Origin: Marinobacter sp. ANT_B65
GTDB taxonomy: Bacteria; Pseudomonadota; Gammaproteobacteria; Pseudomonadales; Oleiphilaceae
Length of the DNA: 64,000 nt
Direction: 5' to 3'
Assembly (NCBI RefSeq): GCF_002407605.1
Contig: NZ_NXGV01000001.1
Span: 990,895-1,054,894 of the forward strand
Below the pieces are notes generated by a model. The model was not told the origin of the DNA. It did no database searches and saw nothing but the letters and a program-made list of their open reading frames with translations. The position numbers and the translations under genes were made by a program. Below, one piece after another: positions 56,001 through 64,000 of the stretch (positions are counted from its first letter, which is position 1; each line of letters begins with the position of its first letter).

Positions 56001-57962
56001 AATCCTGCCGAAGACGAGTTTACGGCGATTGGTATTGGCGACATGGCGGGGGATGTGTTCGGGAATGGCCTCCTGAGCTCCGAGAAAACCCGCCTGGTGG
56101 CTGCATTTAACCATATCCATATTTTTGTGGATCCGTCTCCAGACGCAGGAAAAAGCTATAAAGAGCGCAAGCGGCTGTTTGAAAAGCCCAGGTCTGCCTG
56201 GACCGATTACGACACCAAACTGATTTCCAAAGGTGGCGGTGTTTTCAGCCGTAACGCGAAGTCCATTCCGGTTAGCCCGGAAATCAAGAAGCTCCTGGGT
56301 ATCAATTCTGATCGGGTACCCCCTAACATGCTGATTTCCCATATCCTGAAGGCGCCTGTCGATCTTCTCTGGATTGGAGGTATCGGCACTTACGTAAAAG
56401 GCGGTCGCGAATCCCATAGCGATGTGGGAGATAAAGCTAACGATGGTTTGCGTATCAACGGGGAAGAACTGCGCTGCAAGATTGTAGGAGAGGGTGGCAA
56501 CCTGGGTATGACCCAGCTGGGCCGTATCGACTATGCCCTGAATGGGGGGCGGTTGAATACGGACTTTATTGACAACGCTGGCGGTGTTGACTGTTCGGAC
56601 CATGAAGTCAATATGAAAATCCTTCTCAATCGCGCCGTTGCCATGGGTGATCTGACGGCCAAACAGCGTAACCTCATGCTGGAAGAAATGACTGATGATG
56701 TTGCTGCTCTGGTTCTCAGGAACAACTACCGGCAGACCCAGGCCATCAGTATTGCCAATGATGATGCGGCTTCCCGGCTTGAAGAATATCGCAGGTTGAT
56801 GAATGTCTTTGAGAGTGAAGGCAAGCTCAACCGGGCTCTGGAGTTCCTGCCGGATGATGAAACCCTGTCTGAACGCAAACTGAACAAAAAGGGGCTGACG
56901 CGACCCGAGCTCTCTGTTCTGATTTCCTATGTCAAAGGCGACCTGAAGCAGACTCTGATAGACAGCAGCCTGCCAGATGATCCGATGCTGGCGCGGGAAA
57001 TGTACAAGGTGTTTCCCCGCGCTCTGACCAAAAGATTCTCAAAAGAGTTAGGTGAGCACCAGTTGCGGCGGGAGATTATCGCCACACAGGTTGCCAACGA
57101 TATGATCAACCACATGGGCATTACCTTTGTGGAGCGACTGAATCAATCAACAGGAGCAGACGCTGCATCCATTGCGCTGGCGTGGCTGATTGCACGGGAC
57201 GTGTTCCGGATTGATAACTGGTGGGACAAAATCGAAGATCTCGATTTCCACATTCCGGCGCAGTTGCAGATGGAGTTGATGCGCGACCTTATGCAACTGA
57301 TGCGTCGCTCTGTACGCTGGCTGTTGCGTAATCGCCGGGCAGAGCTGAGTATCCAGAACCACATGGAACGGTTTGCGGATAGCGTATGGGCTATTACCGC
57401 CGGGTTGCCAGAGTATCTGGGCGAACAGGCCCGTACTGACTGGGAAAAGCGTAACGAGGCACTGGTCAGCATCGGGCTGCCGGCAGAACTGGCATCAGTG
57501 GTATCGGGGACAGGCTATTTATACTCCTCGCTGGGCATTATTGAAGCGCAGGAAGCCACTGGAATGCCGCTGAAAACCGTTGCAAATCTCTATTATGAGT
57601 TGGGTGACAGGCTCGATCTGAACTGGTTTGCTACTGCAATAGCGGGCCTCAAGCCGGCATCTCACTGGCAGGCACTGGCGCGGGAGAGTTTCCGGGAGGA
57701 TCTGGACTGGCAGCAGCGGGCGCTGACTACAGGGGTGCTTAATCTGGCTGCAAAAGCCGAGGACGTGCCTGTCTGTGTAGAGGAGTGGCTGCAGCGACAC
57801 GATGCCATGATCGAACGCTGGAAAACCATGCTTCTGGAACTCAAGAGTGTGAGGGAACCCGAATATGCAATGTTCTCGGTTGCTCTGCGTGAGTTACTTG
57901 ATCTTGCGCAAACCACTTTGCATCAGCCCCATGGGGACAGCAAGCCTGAGCCGGCCCCGTAA
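53073..57962 (+). CDS. gdhB: NAD-dependent glutamate dehydrogenase, large (180 kDa class)
   Basis: Catabolic enzyme that converts glutamate to 2-oxoglutarate and ammonia. 1629 residues, the size of the class. The N-terminal 700 residues are ACT-like regulatory domains; the catalytic core begins near residue 800 ([28 protein letters not shown]), with the substrate-binding lysine in [11 protein letters not shown] and the dinucleotide region around [15 protein letters not shown] and [17 protein letters not shown]. It is a single gene with its own promoter region. Confidence 0.96.
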   Translation: [1629 protein letters not shown]

Positions 57963-57996
57963 CATGACTCAGACAAACTGAGTATTGCGTTGAAGC

Positions 57997-58030
57997 CATG
58001 ATTCCCGTTCAATCGTGACCGGGAATCATG
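57997..58030. repeat. Inverted repeat between gdhB and carbonic anhydrase gene
   Basis: CATGATTCCCG at 57997-58007 pairs perfectly with CGGGAATCATG at 58020-58030 around a 12-base loop. There is no T-run after it, but it ends five bases before the carbonic anhydrase ribosome site. It could end the gdhB transcript or affect translation of the next gene. Confidence 0.55.
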
Positions 58031-58045
58031 AAATGGAGTCTGTTA

Positions 58046-58726
58046 ATGGGTCAGCTTGACCGTATTCTTGAAAAAAACCGGGCATGGGCCGAAGGTATCA
58101 AGGCCGAAGATCCGCAGTTTTTTCATCGTCTCTCGAACCAGCAGGCGCCTGAGTATCTGTGGATTGGCTGTGCCGATAGTCGCGTGCCGGCCAACCAGAT
58201 TGTTGACATGCTTCCGGGTGAGCTGTTCGTGCACAGGAACGTTGCCAACGTTGTTGTGCATACTGATTTTAATTGCCTTTCGGTACTGCAGTTCGCGATA
58301 GAGGTTTTGAAAGTAAAGCATATTCTGGTAGTCGGCCATTATGGCTGTGGCGGTGTCAGAGCTGCTTTGCGCAATGAAGGCTTCGGGCTGATCAGTCATT
58401 GGCTGAGGCATGTACAGGATGTGCGGGACCGTCACCAGGCAGTGCTGGATGCAAGTTCCAATGAGCATGACCGGATTGACCGGTTGTGTGAGCTGAATGT
58501 GGTTGAACAGGTTGGGCATGTGTGTCAGAACAGCATTGTTCTGGAAGCCTGGAAGCGCGGTCAGCAACTTAACGTGCACGGTTTCGTGTACGATGTCGCT
58601 GATGGCATACTCCGTGATATGGGTATATCAGTTTCCGGCCCTGAAGACTGGGAACAGATCAAGCAGAACAGCCTGGATGAACTGGTATTGCGCCCGGTGC
58701 GCTCAGGTCGCCAGAAAAAAGTCTAG
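58046..58726 (+). CDS. can: Beta-class carbonic anhydrase
   Basis: Converts carbon dioxide and bicarbonate. 226 residues; zinc ligands C42, H98 and C101, catalytic dyad D44 and R46 (GCADSRVPANQI, GHYGCGGV). ATG 58046 has GGAG seven bases before; ATG 58028 lies in the inverted repeat and is less likely. Confidence 0.95.
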   Translation: MGQLDRILEKNRAWAEGIKAEDPQFFHRLSNQQAPEYLWIGCADSRVPANQIVDMLPGELFVHRNVANVVVHTDFNCLSVLQFAIEVLKVKHILVVGHYGCGGVRAALRNEGFGLISHWLRHVQDVRDRHQAVLDASSNEHDRIDRLCELNVVEQVGHVCQNSIVLEAWKRGQQLNVHGFVYDVADGILRDMGISVSGPEDWEQIKQNSLDELVLRPVRSGRQKKV

Positions 58727-58756
58727 TTTCAACCGCACAACGGCGTTGTCCAGTCC

Positions 58757-59821
58757 ATGCAGAGTTTATCCGGCTCCGGTTTACCTAATTCCCATCAGGC
58801 ACTGCTAAAAAACCAGTCCTTGTTATCCGGCCGGCTGGCCTTGCTGGGTGTAGCCTCGGCACATCTGTTGCGAGAGCTTCCCGGCACTGGTCTTGCCATG
58901 AGCGAACACGCAGGGGTTTTTCATGCGCTGGGGCAGCAGGGCGCCTGGCAGGCTTGTTTTGGCTATGAAGATCCGGTTCTGGCAAATGGCGGCTCCTATG
59001 ACACTGTTGTGGTGTTTTTGCCCAAAGCCAGAGCCGAACTGGAAATGCGACTGGCACTGGCACATTCGCTGGCAGCAGAGAATGCGCGATTGATACTGGT
59101 GGGGGAAAAAAAGGAAGGCATCGCCGGAGCCATAAAACAGCTGAAAGCGATTGCTCCCCAGGCCTCTAAAGTTGACAGCGCACGCCATTGTCAGGTCTGG
59201 TGTGCGGAAGGCATCAGAGTGGCACAGGGGTTCCGGGTTCAGGACTGGGTGACCTGGGGGAGTGCAGAGTGCGCGGGAATATCCGTCGAGGTTGCCGGGC
59301 TGCCTGGTATCTTCAGCCATGATGGTCTGGACAAAGGCACGCGACTGCTGCTCGAAACGCTTGCCAGGCAACCAGTTAATGCGGAACGATTACTGGACTT
59401 TGCCTGTGGAGCGGGTGTTATTGGTGCATGGATTCAGGCATGGCAGGCTGAGAACAAGGTATCCATCGCCGGTGTCGATGGTGTGGATGTCCAGTCCCAA
59501 GCGGTAATCTGTGCAAGGGAAACCTACCAATGTAATCACGCCGCCGGGAGAATTTTCGCTTCAGATGGCCTTGCGGGCATCGACGGGCTCTGGTCCGGGG
59601 TTGTCAGCAACCCACCATTTCACACTGGTGTAAAAACCGATACATCCATGACCGAGCAGTTCCTTCAGGACGTAAAGAGGCACTTGTTGCCGGGTGGGGA
59701 ATTGCGTCTGGTTGCCAATAGCTTTCTGCCTTACGAGCCCCTTATCAAGCGTTACATCGGACGCGTCGAGCGCCTGAGTGAAGACGGGCGCTTCACAGTT
59801 TACCGCGCTTTTATGGGATAG
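58757..59821 (+). CDS. rsmC: 16S rRNA guanine-N2 methyltransferase RsmC-like
   Basis: 354 residues in two related halves, as in RsmC. The C-terminal half is the active one: SAM motif [14 protein letters not shown] and catalytic [12 protein letters not shown]. The N-terminal half keeps the fold but lost these motifs. RsmC modifies G1207 of 16S rRNA. It could be RlmG or another family member, but the next gene is the closer RlmG match. Confidence 0.85.
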   Translation: MQSLSGSGLPNSHQALLKNQSLLSGRLALLGVASAHLLRELPGTGLAMSEHAGVFHALGQQGAWQACFGYEDPVLANGGSYDTVVVFLPKARAELEMRLALAHSLAAENARLILVGEKKEGIAGAIKQLKAIAPQASKVDSARHCQVWCAEGIRVAQGFRVQDWVTWGSAECAGISVEVAGLPGIFSHDGLDKGTRLLLETLARQPVNAERLLDFACGAGVIGAWIQAWQAENKVSIAGVDGVDVQSQAVICARETYQCNHAAGRIFASDGLAGIDGLWSGVVSNPPFHTGVKTDTSMTEQFLQDVKRHLLPGGELRLVANSFLPYEPLIKRYIGRVERLSEDGRFTVYRAFMG

Positions 59822-59825
59822 TTCG

Positions 59826-61007
59826 ATGTCTGGTCTAACAACCGCAGTACTGGATTTCGCCGGTGGCAGCCTGACTTTGAGTCGCCCTGGTACAAATGAT
59901 CCGGCGCTCCGCGCCTGGAGTGCCGCCGATGAACTGCTCTTGCAGACGGCGTTTGATCACCTGGAAATGGCGCCGGATTCCCGGGTATTGGTGGTTGACG
60001 ACCAATACGGAGCCTTGACGCTGGGGTTGTCCCGGTTTACACCGGATGTGGTTGCTGATAATGCACAGTTAAGTGCTGCTCTGGTACTTAATGCGAGCCA
60101 GAATCCCGGCAATCCGGCACCTGCACGCACATACAGCTGGTTGCAGCCCCCCGCCGGTTCTTATGATCTGATTCTGCTGAAGATCCCCCGCGAAGCGGAC
60201 TATCTGGCCTGGCTGCTACGCTGGGTCAATAGCGCGCTCAAAACAGATGGAGTCATACTCGCGGCAGGGATGATCAAGCATCTGCCGGATCGCAGCGTTG
60301 ACGTGTTTGCCGGAACAGTTGACGTGCGACAGGTGGGCCGGGCGGTAAAAAAAGCACGTGTTATCAGTTGCGGCCGGGGGCAGGCAACACTGGATAACTG
60401 GCCGGGTACCTGGAAGGGCTATGAGTTGGGAAAAGACAGTGGGCTGGAGGGCAGTCTGAAAAAAGGTGGGATTCGCGTCGCCGCCATGCCTGCGGTGTTT
60501 GCACGGGAGAAACTGGATATTGGTACACGATTGATGTTGCCCCACCTGGCAGCCGCTCTCGAGCCCTGTCGCTCTGGTGCACGTGTTCTGGATCTGGCAT
60601 GCGGCAATGGCGTTCTCGGTCTGGCTGCGTTGGCCGCGAAACCGGATATTGAGATCACTTTCAGTGATGTTTCCAGTCAGGCAGTTCTCAGTGCGCGCAG
60701 TAATGCAGAAGCTGCATTTCCCGATGCCAGGGCTTTGTTTGCACATTCGGACGGGATCGCCAGCCATAACGAACCGTTTGAACGGATTCTGTTAAATCCT
60801 CCGTTTCATGAAGGCGGAGTGGTTGGCGATCATATTGCATTAAGGCTTTTCGAGCAGGCATCACGGAATCTGTCTTCAACGGGACGCTTGCTTATGGTGG
60901 GAAACCGGCACCTTGGATACCACCGGAGCTTGCGACGTTTTTTTTCGCAAGTCCGTCAGGTGGATGCTGATCCGAAATTTGTGGTCTTCGAAGCCTGGCG
61001 CGGATGA
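59826..61007 (+). CDS. rlmG: 23S rRNA guanine-N2 methyltransferase RlmG-like
   Basis: 393 residues from ATG 59826. A degenerate N-terminal domain (VLVVDDQYGALTLGL, LILLKIPREADYLAWLL) is followed by an active domain with VLDLACGNGVLGLAAL and LLNPPFHEGGVVGDHIA. RlmG modifies G1835 of 23S rRNA. It starts four bases after its paralogue, so both are in one transcript. Confidence 0.87.
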   Translation: MSGLTTAVLDFAGGSLTLSRPGTNDPALRAWSAADELLLQTAFDHLEMAPDSRVLVVDDQYGALTLGLSRFTPDVVADNAQLSAALVLNASQNPGNPAPARTYSWLQPPAGSYDLILLKIPREADYLAWLLRWVNSALKTDGVILAAGMIKHLPDRSVDVFAGTVDVRQVGRAVKKARVISCGRGQATLDNWPGTWKGYELGKDSGLEGSLKKGGIRVAAMPAVFAREKLDIGTRLMLPHLAAALEPCRSGARVLDLACGNGVLGLAALAAKPDIEITFSDVSSQAVLSARSNAEAAFPDARALFAHSDGIASHNEPFERILLNPPFHEGGVVGDHIALRLFEQASRNLSSTGRLLMVGNRHLGYHRSLRRFFSQVRQVDADPKFVVFEAWRG

Positions 61008-61026
61008 CTGCCTCGCGGTCTGTAAC

Positions 61027-61647
61027 TTATAATTCTGCCGCAGGACGGTCGTAACCCAGGCGCGCCAGTGTATCCACGATGGTTTGTGTCTGGCTGTCGA
61101 TTTCGATGTTGACCTTCATACCTTCTTCTATTGCGCCAAAGGTTGTGGCCCGCAGGGTTTCCGGGATCAGGTGAACATTGAACCGGTTTCCGTCTACCTC
61201 GCCAATGGTAAGGCTGGCACCGTTGATCGCAATATAGCCTTTGGGAAAGATGTAGCGAGCCCACTGGTCTGGAACCTGAAACCAGATTGTCACGTTGTTT
61301 TCCGGGCGCAGAATTTCAACCACACTTGCGGCTGTGTGGATGTGCCCCGATAACAGATGACCACCAATCTCATCTCCGATACGCGCTGCCCGCTCAAAGT
61401 TGACATTATGTCCCGGTTCCAGATCGCCTAGTGTTGTCAGTCTCAGGGTTTCCTGCATGGCGTCGAAAAACAGAGTGTTGCCGGACTGGCGGGTAACGGT
61501 CAGACAGGTACCATTTATGGCAACTGACGCGCCAATACTTACATCCCCTGCGCTGTTATCTGGCAACCGGATTGCAAAGGTACTTAACCCGGTTGCAGCG
61601 GTGACATTTTCAACAACGGCAATACCCTGAACAATACCGGTAAACAT
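61027..61647 (-). CDS. ribE: Riboflavin synthase, alpha chain
   Basis: Dismutates two lumazine molecules to riboflavin. 206 residues with the two internal lumazine-binding repeats: MFTGIVQGIAVVE, SVAINGTCLTVT and then GYIAINGASLTIGEV. It stands alone, convergent with rlmG; no FMN riboswitch is seen in the upstream 200 bases. Confidence 0.96.
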   Translation of the reverse strand: MFTGIVQGIAVVENVTAATGLSTFAIRLPDNSAGDVSIGASVAINGTCLTVTRQSGNTLFFDAMQETLRLTTLGDLEPGHNVNFERAARIGDEIGGHLLSGHIHTAASVVEILRPENNVTIWFQVPDQWARYIFPKGYIAINGASLTIGEVDGNRFNVHLIPETLRATTFGAIEEGMKVNIEIDSQTQTIVDTLARLGYDRPAAEL

Positions 61648-61850
61648 ATGAAGGCCTCTTTAGAGAATGGCGAGTATCAGTGAGTGCAGCAGTGGAAGGA
61701 AAGGATAGCGAGCACGACAGCTGTTGCCAAGTTTGGAGGTGCAAGTTCTAACTGGAAAGTCAGATGATTAAAGGTATGGGGCGGCTGGTCGATACTCTGT
61801 GAGATCATGCTCTTGAATCAGAGGTTTCATAACGAATTGGATAAACCGCC

Positions 61851-62687
61851 ATGGCTCAGAATCAGAGTGCTGAAGAAGCTGTAACAGGAGCCGCGCAGGG
61901 TGCTGTGTTGCGTCCCGGGCGGTCTGCTGACCCTGCCCCTGCGCAGCCAGACCCGGACGAGGGTGCTGAAGCTGGTGAGGTGGATAGTGTTCAGTCCGGC
62001 GAAAAGCCAGAGGAGGGCGCTGATAGCTCTGATGGTACGGATCCGGCTCAGGCTGAGTCGCGTCAGCGAACGCTGAGGCTGATGCTGCGTCAGTGTGATC
62101 GCGTGTTACTGATGGATTTTGACCTGCTGGCCATGAACGACTGGCCAGACAGCTTCAGTGTTGCAGCTGCACGGCGAAGCCGGGATTTGTGGATGTTTTG
62201 TGCTCTGGTAGCTGCAATTATATTCCTGAGTGGCCTGACGGGTTTTGTACCCGCCTGGATTGCCGGGGGCGGATTTGGAGCCTTCGTCATTATTCTGTTA
62301 TTGGGCATTCCAGCCATTCGTCGGATTTACACGTCGAAACCTTCTTATCTAGACTTGTTGATCCGGCGCCAGCGTATGATGCGTGATGCCCGGAAACACG
62401 CTGAGCACCTGGAAGGTAAAGATGGGTTGATCTGGCAATGTGCCCGCATGACCGATTTTAATCCTGCCCTCAAAAATACCAGGTTCAGCAGTCTGCTGCG
62501 GTTGTCGGAGCAGAAAGCTCTGCCCCGGGCTCTGTCCCGGCGGGAGCATGTGAGGCTTTATCTGATTTATCTTCTTGAGGCGGAGAAAGCATATAGCCGT
62601 GCTCAGGCAGCTTTTTTCGAAGGTAATCAGGATGCGATTGACAAGGGCTGGCAAAAAGCCGCTGCGAGTCCGGAGGACAGGGCTTGA
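61851..62687 (+). CDS. Unknown two-helix membrane protein
   Basis: 278 residues, not recognised. The first 70 are disordered and rich in Glu, Ala, Pro and Asp. Two membrane helices lie at about 113-132 and 136-156, close together with a short periplasmic turn. The rest is basic and helical (LLIRRQRMMRDARKHAEHLEG), probably cytoplasmic. The ribosome site is unclear. The stop overlaps the -35 element of the psrA promoter. Confidence 0.7.
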   Translation: MAQNQSAEEAVTGAAQGAVLRPGRSADPAPAQPDPDEGAEAGEVDSVQSGEKPEEGADSSDGTDPAQAESRQRTLRLMLRQCDRVLLMDFDLLAMNDWPDSFSVAAARRSRDLWMFCALVAAIIFLSGLTGFVPAWIAGGGFGAFVIILLLGIPAIRRIYTSKPSYLDLLIRRQRMMRDARKHAEHLEGKDGLIWQCARMTDFNPALKNTRFSSLLRLSEQKALPRALSRREHVRLYLIYLLEAEKAYSRAQAAFFEGNQDAIDKGWQKAAASPEDRA

Positions 62688-62712
62688 CATAAATGCGAGT
62701 CAAACGTATGTT
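62684..62712 (+). promoter_or_regulatory. Sigma-70 promoter of psrA
   Basis: TTGACA (62684-62689) is a perfect -35; 17 bases later TATGTT (62707-62712) serves as -10. The -10 lies inside the first PsrA operator. Confidence 0.75.
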
Positions 62713-62727
62713 TCAAACAGTCGTTTG
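62701..62727. promoter_or_regulatory. Double PsrA-type operator
   Basis: CAAAC-GTAT-GTTTC (62701-62714) and CAAAC-AGTC-GTTTG (62714-62727) share one base. Each matches the CAAAC-N(2-4)-GTTT(C/G) motif of Pseudomonas PsrA, and the second is a perfect palindrome. They cover the -10 and start site of psrA, which implies self-repression. Confidence 0.8.
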
Positions 62728-62748
62728 CTTAGAGGCGCTCAAAATAAA

Positions 62749-63426
62749 ATGGCCCAGTCGGATACTGTTGATCGAATTCTTGATGCTGCAGAGGAGTTAT
62801 TTGCTGAACGTGGTTTTGCAGAGACTTCACTGCGCATGATAACCAGCAAGGCGAAGGTAAACCTTGCTGCGGTAAACTACCACTTTGGCTCCAAAAATGC
62901 GCTGATCCATGCAGTCTTTGGTCGTTTTCTGACACCATTTTCAGCAACACTCGAGAACGCATTTGACGAACTTGAAGCGCGTTGTGAAGGTAAGCCTCCA
63001 ACGTTGCATCAGACTCTTTGGGCTCTTACTGAGAGCGCTGTTCGTATGCCTCAGCGCAATGAGATGGGTATTTCTATCTTCATGCGACTGCTTGGGTTGG
63101 CGTATACCCAGTCGCAAGGGCATTTGCGCAAGTTTCTTGAGCAGGAATACAGCCAGCCATTCAGCCGGTTTATGCATATGTTGAAGGAAGCCACGCCACA
63201 GCTCTCAGCTGTGGATCGTTACTGGCGTATACAGTTCATGCTTGGAGCTACTGCGTTCACAATGTCGAGCAGTGATGCTCTGCAGGATATTCTGCGCAAC
63301 AAACTCGGTGTTGAAACTACCGTTCAGGAAATTGCCGCACGCCTTGTACCTTTTCTTGCTGCCGGCATGCAGGCGCAGGATGCATTGCTGATTCCTTCCA
63401 TAAATCAAAAGATCCCGGTTGCCTGA
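62749..63426 (+). CDS. psrA: TetR-family fatty acid-responsive regulator PsrA-like
   Basis: 225 residues from ATG 62749. The N-terminus MAQSDTVDRILDAAEELFAERGFAETSLR and VNLAAVNYHFGSKNALIHAVF is the TetR DNA-binding domain and closely resembles PsrA of Pseudomonas, which represses beta-oxidation genes and activates rpoS. The C-terminal ligand domain is similar in length. The operators overlapping its promoter support the name. Confidence 0.88.
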   Translation: MAQSDTVDRILDAAEELFAERGFAETSLRMITSKAKVNLAAVNYHFGSKNALIHAVFGRFLTPFSATLENAFDELEARCEGKPPTLHQTLWALTESAVRMPQRNEMGISIFMRLLGLAYTQSQGHLRKFLEQEYSQPFSRFMHMLKEATPQLSAVDRYWRIQFMLGATAFTMSSSDALQDILRNKLGVETTVQEIAARLVPFLAAGMQAQDALLIPSINQKIPVA

Positions 63427-63481
63427 GTTGTATCCTCTCGGTTAGGCTTTGCCCTGAATCCTGAAGGGAGCCTGGCCCGTT

Positions 63482-63982
63482 GTGAACCATCACAACCACA
63501 ATTCCTGTTCAATTGATATCAACCTGGCAGACCAGAGTCTTGCCCTGCTTGATGCGAACGGGAGCACTATTATCCGCTATCCTGTTTCCACTGCGCTCAA
63601 TGGCGTGGGTGAGCAGGACGGCAGTGGCTGTACACCGGCAGGTGAACACTACATACGAGCGATGATTGGTGCCGGGCAGCCTGCCAATACCGTTTTCTGT
63701 GCCCGTCGCCCCACAGGTGAAACCTACACCCCTGAGCTTGCAGCTACCAACCCCGGACGCGACTGGATTCTCAGCCGCATCCTCTGGTTATGCGGACTGG
63801 AGAAGGGGAAAAACCGTGGCGCGGGCGTTGATACTTTCCGCCGCTTTATATACATACACGGTACCCCGGATACTGAGCCAATGGGGCTGGCGCTTTCCCA
63901 TGGCTGTATTCGTATGCGAAATGACGATGTCATAGAGCTTTTCGGGTATGCCTGGCCAGGGATGCCGGTTACCATTCGCTGA
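63482..63982 (+). CDS. L,D-transpeptidase (YkuD family)
   Basis: 166 residues from a GTG start. The catalytic motif is SHGCIRMRN with H140 and C142, and YIHGTPD lies upstream as in the family. There is no signal peptide, so either the true start is different or the protein acts in the cytoplasm; the first ten residues are rich in His and Asn. Peptidoglycan cross-linking or lipoprotein attachment are the usual roles. Confidence 0.87.
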   Translation: MNHHNHNSCSIDINLADQSLALLDANGSTIIRYPVSTALNGVGEQDGSGCTPAGEHYIRAMIGAGQPANTVFCARRPTGETYTPELAATNPGRDWILSRILWLCGLEKGKNRGAGVDTFRRFIYIHGTPDTEPMGLALSHGCIRMRNDDVIELFGYAWPGMPVTIR

Positions 63983-64000
63983 ACCTAGACTGACAACACT

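Noticed and set aside
55665..56603. Antisense open frame of 312 codons within gdhB
   Set aside because: It is opposite a strongly conserved enzyme core, shows no family resemblance and no ribosome site; it is a shadow of codon bias.
61648..61850. FMN riboswitch upstream of ribE
   Set aside because: Conserved RFN elements were not found on the ribE-reading strand.

Overview
The window is one long, gene-dense stretch of a motile gammaproteobacterial chromosome. Gene order (fleR, fliEFGHIJ, fliK, fliLMNOPQR-flhB, flhA-flhF-fleN-fliA, cheYZAB, motCD, parC-parP-cheW) is the polar-flagellum layout of Pseudomonas and its relatives. The added uraA-upp insertion, the Bat operon and the PsrA-type regulator point to a Marinobacter-like marine bacterium. 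The genus is an inference from gene content and style. No rRNA, tRNA, CRISPR array or insertion sequence was seen.

Layout. (a) 1-16.8 kb: end of fleR, then basal body, export apparatus and switch genes, broken by an HsbA-HsbR-HptB type phosphorelay between fliJ and fliK. (b) 16.8-19.1 kb: a large intergenic inverted repeat and a minus-strand upp-uraA uracil salvage operon splitting flhB from flhA. (c) 19.3-33.5 kb: flhA, flhF, fleN, fliA, chemotaxis and motor genes, and polar positioning genes. (d) 33.5-38.6 kb: an unusual accessory block. It holds a protein in which a methyltransferase-like domain is fused to a GspE-type secretion ATPase, an AAA+ MoxR-like ATPase, and on the opposite strand a FlhB C-terminal-domain paralogue with a FliK-like protein. 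(e) 38.7-45.9 kb: complete ccmABCDEFGHI cytochrome c maturation operon. (f) 45.9-52.9 kb, minus strand: MoxR, DUF58, DUF4381, BatA, BatB/C and BatD, a complete Bat-type operon. (g) 53-64 kb: giant NAD-dependent glutamate dehydrogenase, beta-carbonic anhydrase, two tandem rRNA guanine methyltransferases, riboflavin synthase, an unknown membrane protein, a PsrA-like TetR regulator with its operator, and an L,D-transpeptidase.

Regulation can be read directly in several places. Sites with exact GG-N10-GC spacing typical of sigma-54 promoters lie before fliE, fliK, fliL and flhA, with a weaker one before cheW. A sigma-28 (FliA) site with a perfect -10 and the canonical 11-base spacer lies before parC. 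The psrA promoter carries two overlapping CAAAC-N4-GTTT(C/G) operators. Together this fits the hierarchy in which sigma-54 with FleQ/FleR drives basal body and export genes, and FliA then drives a chemotaxis branch.
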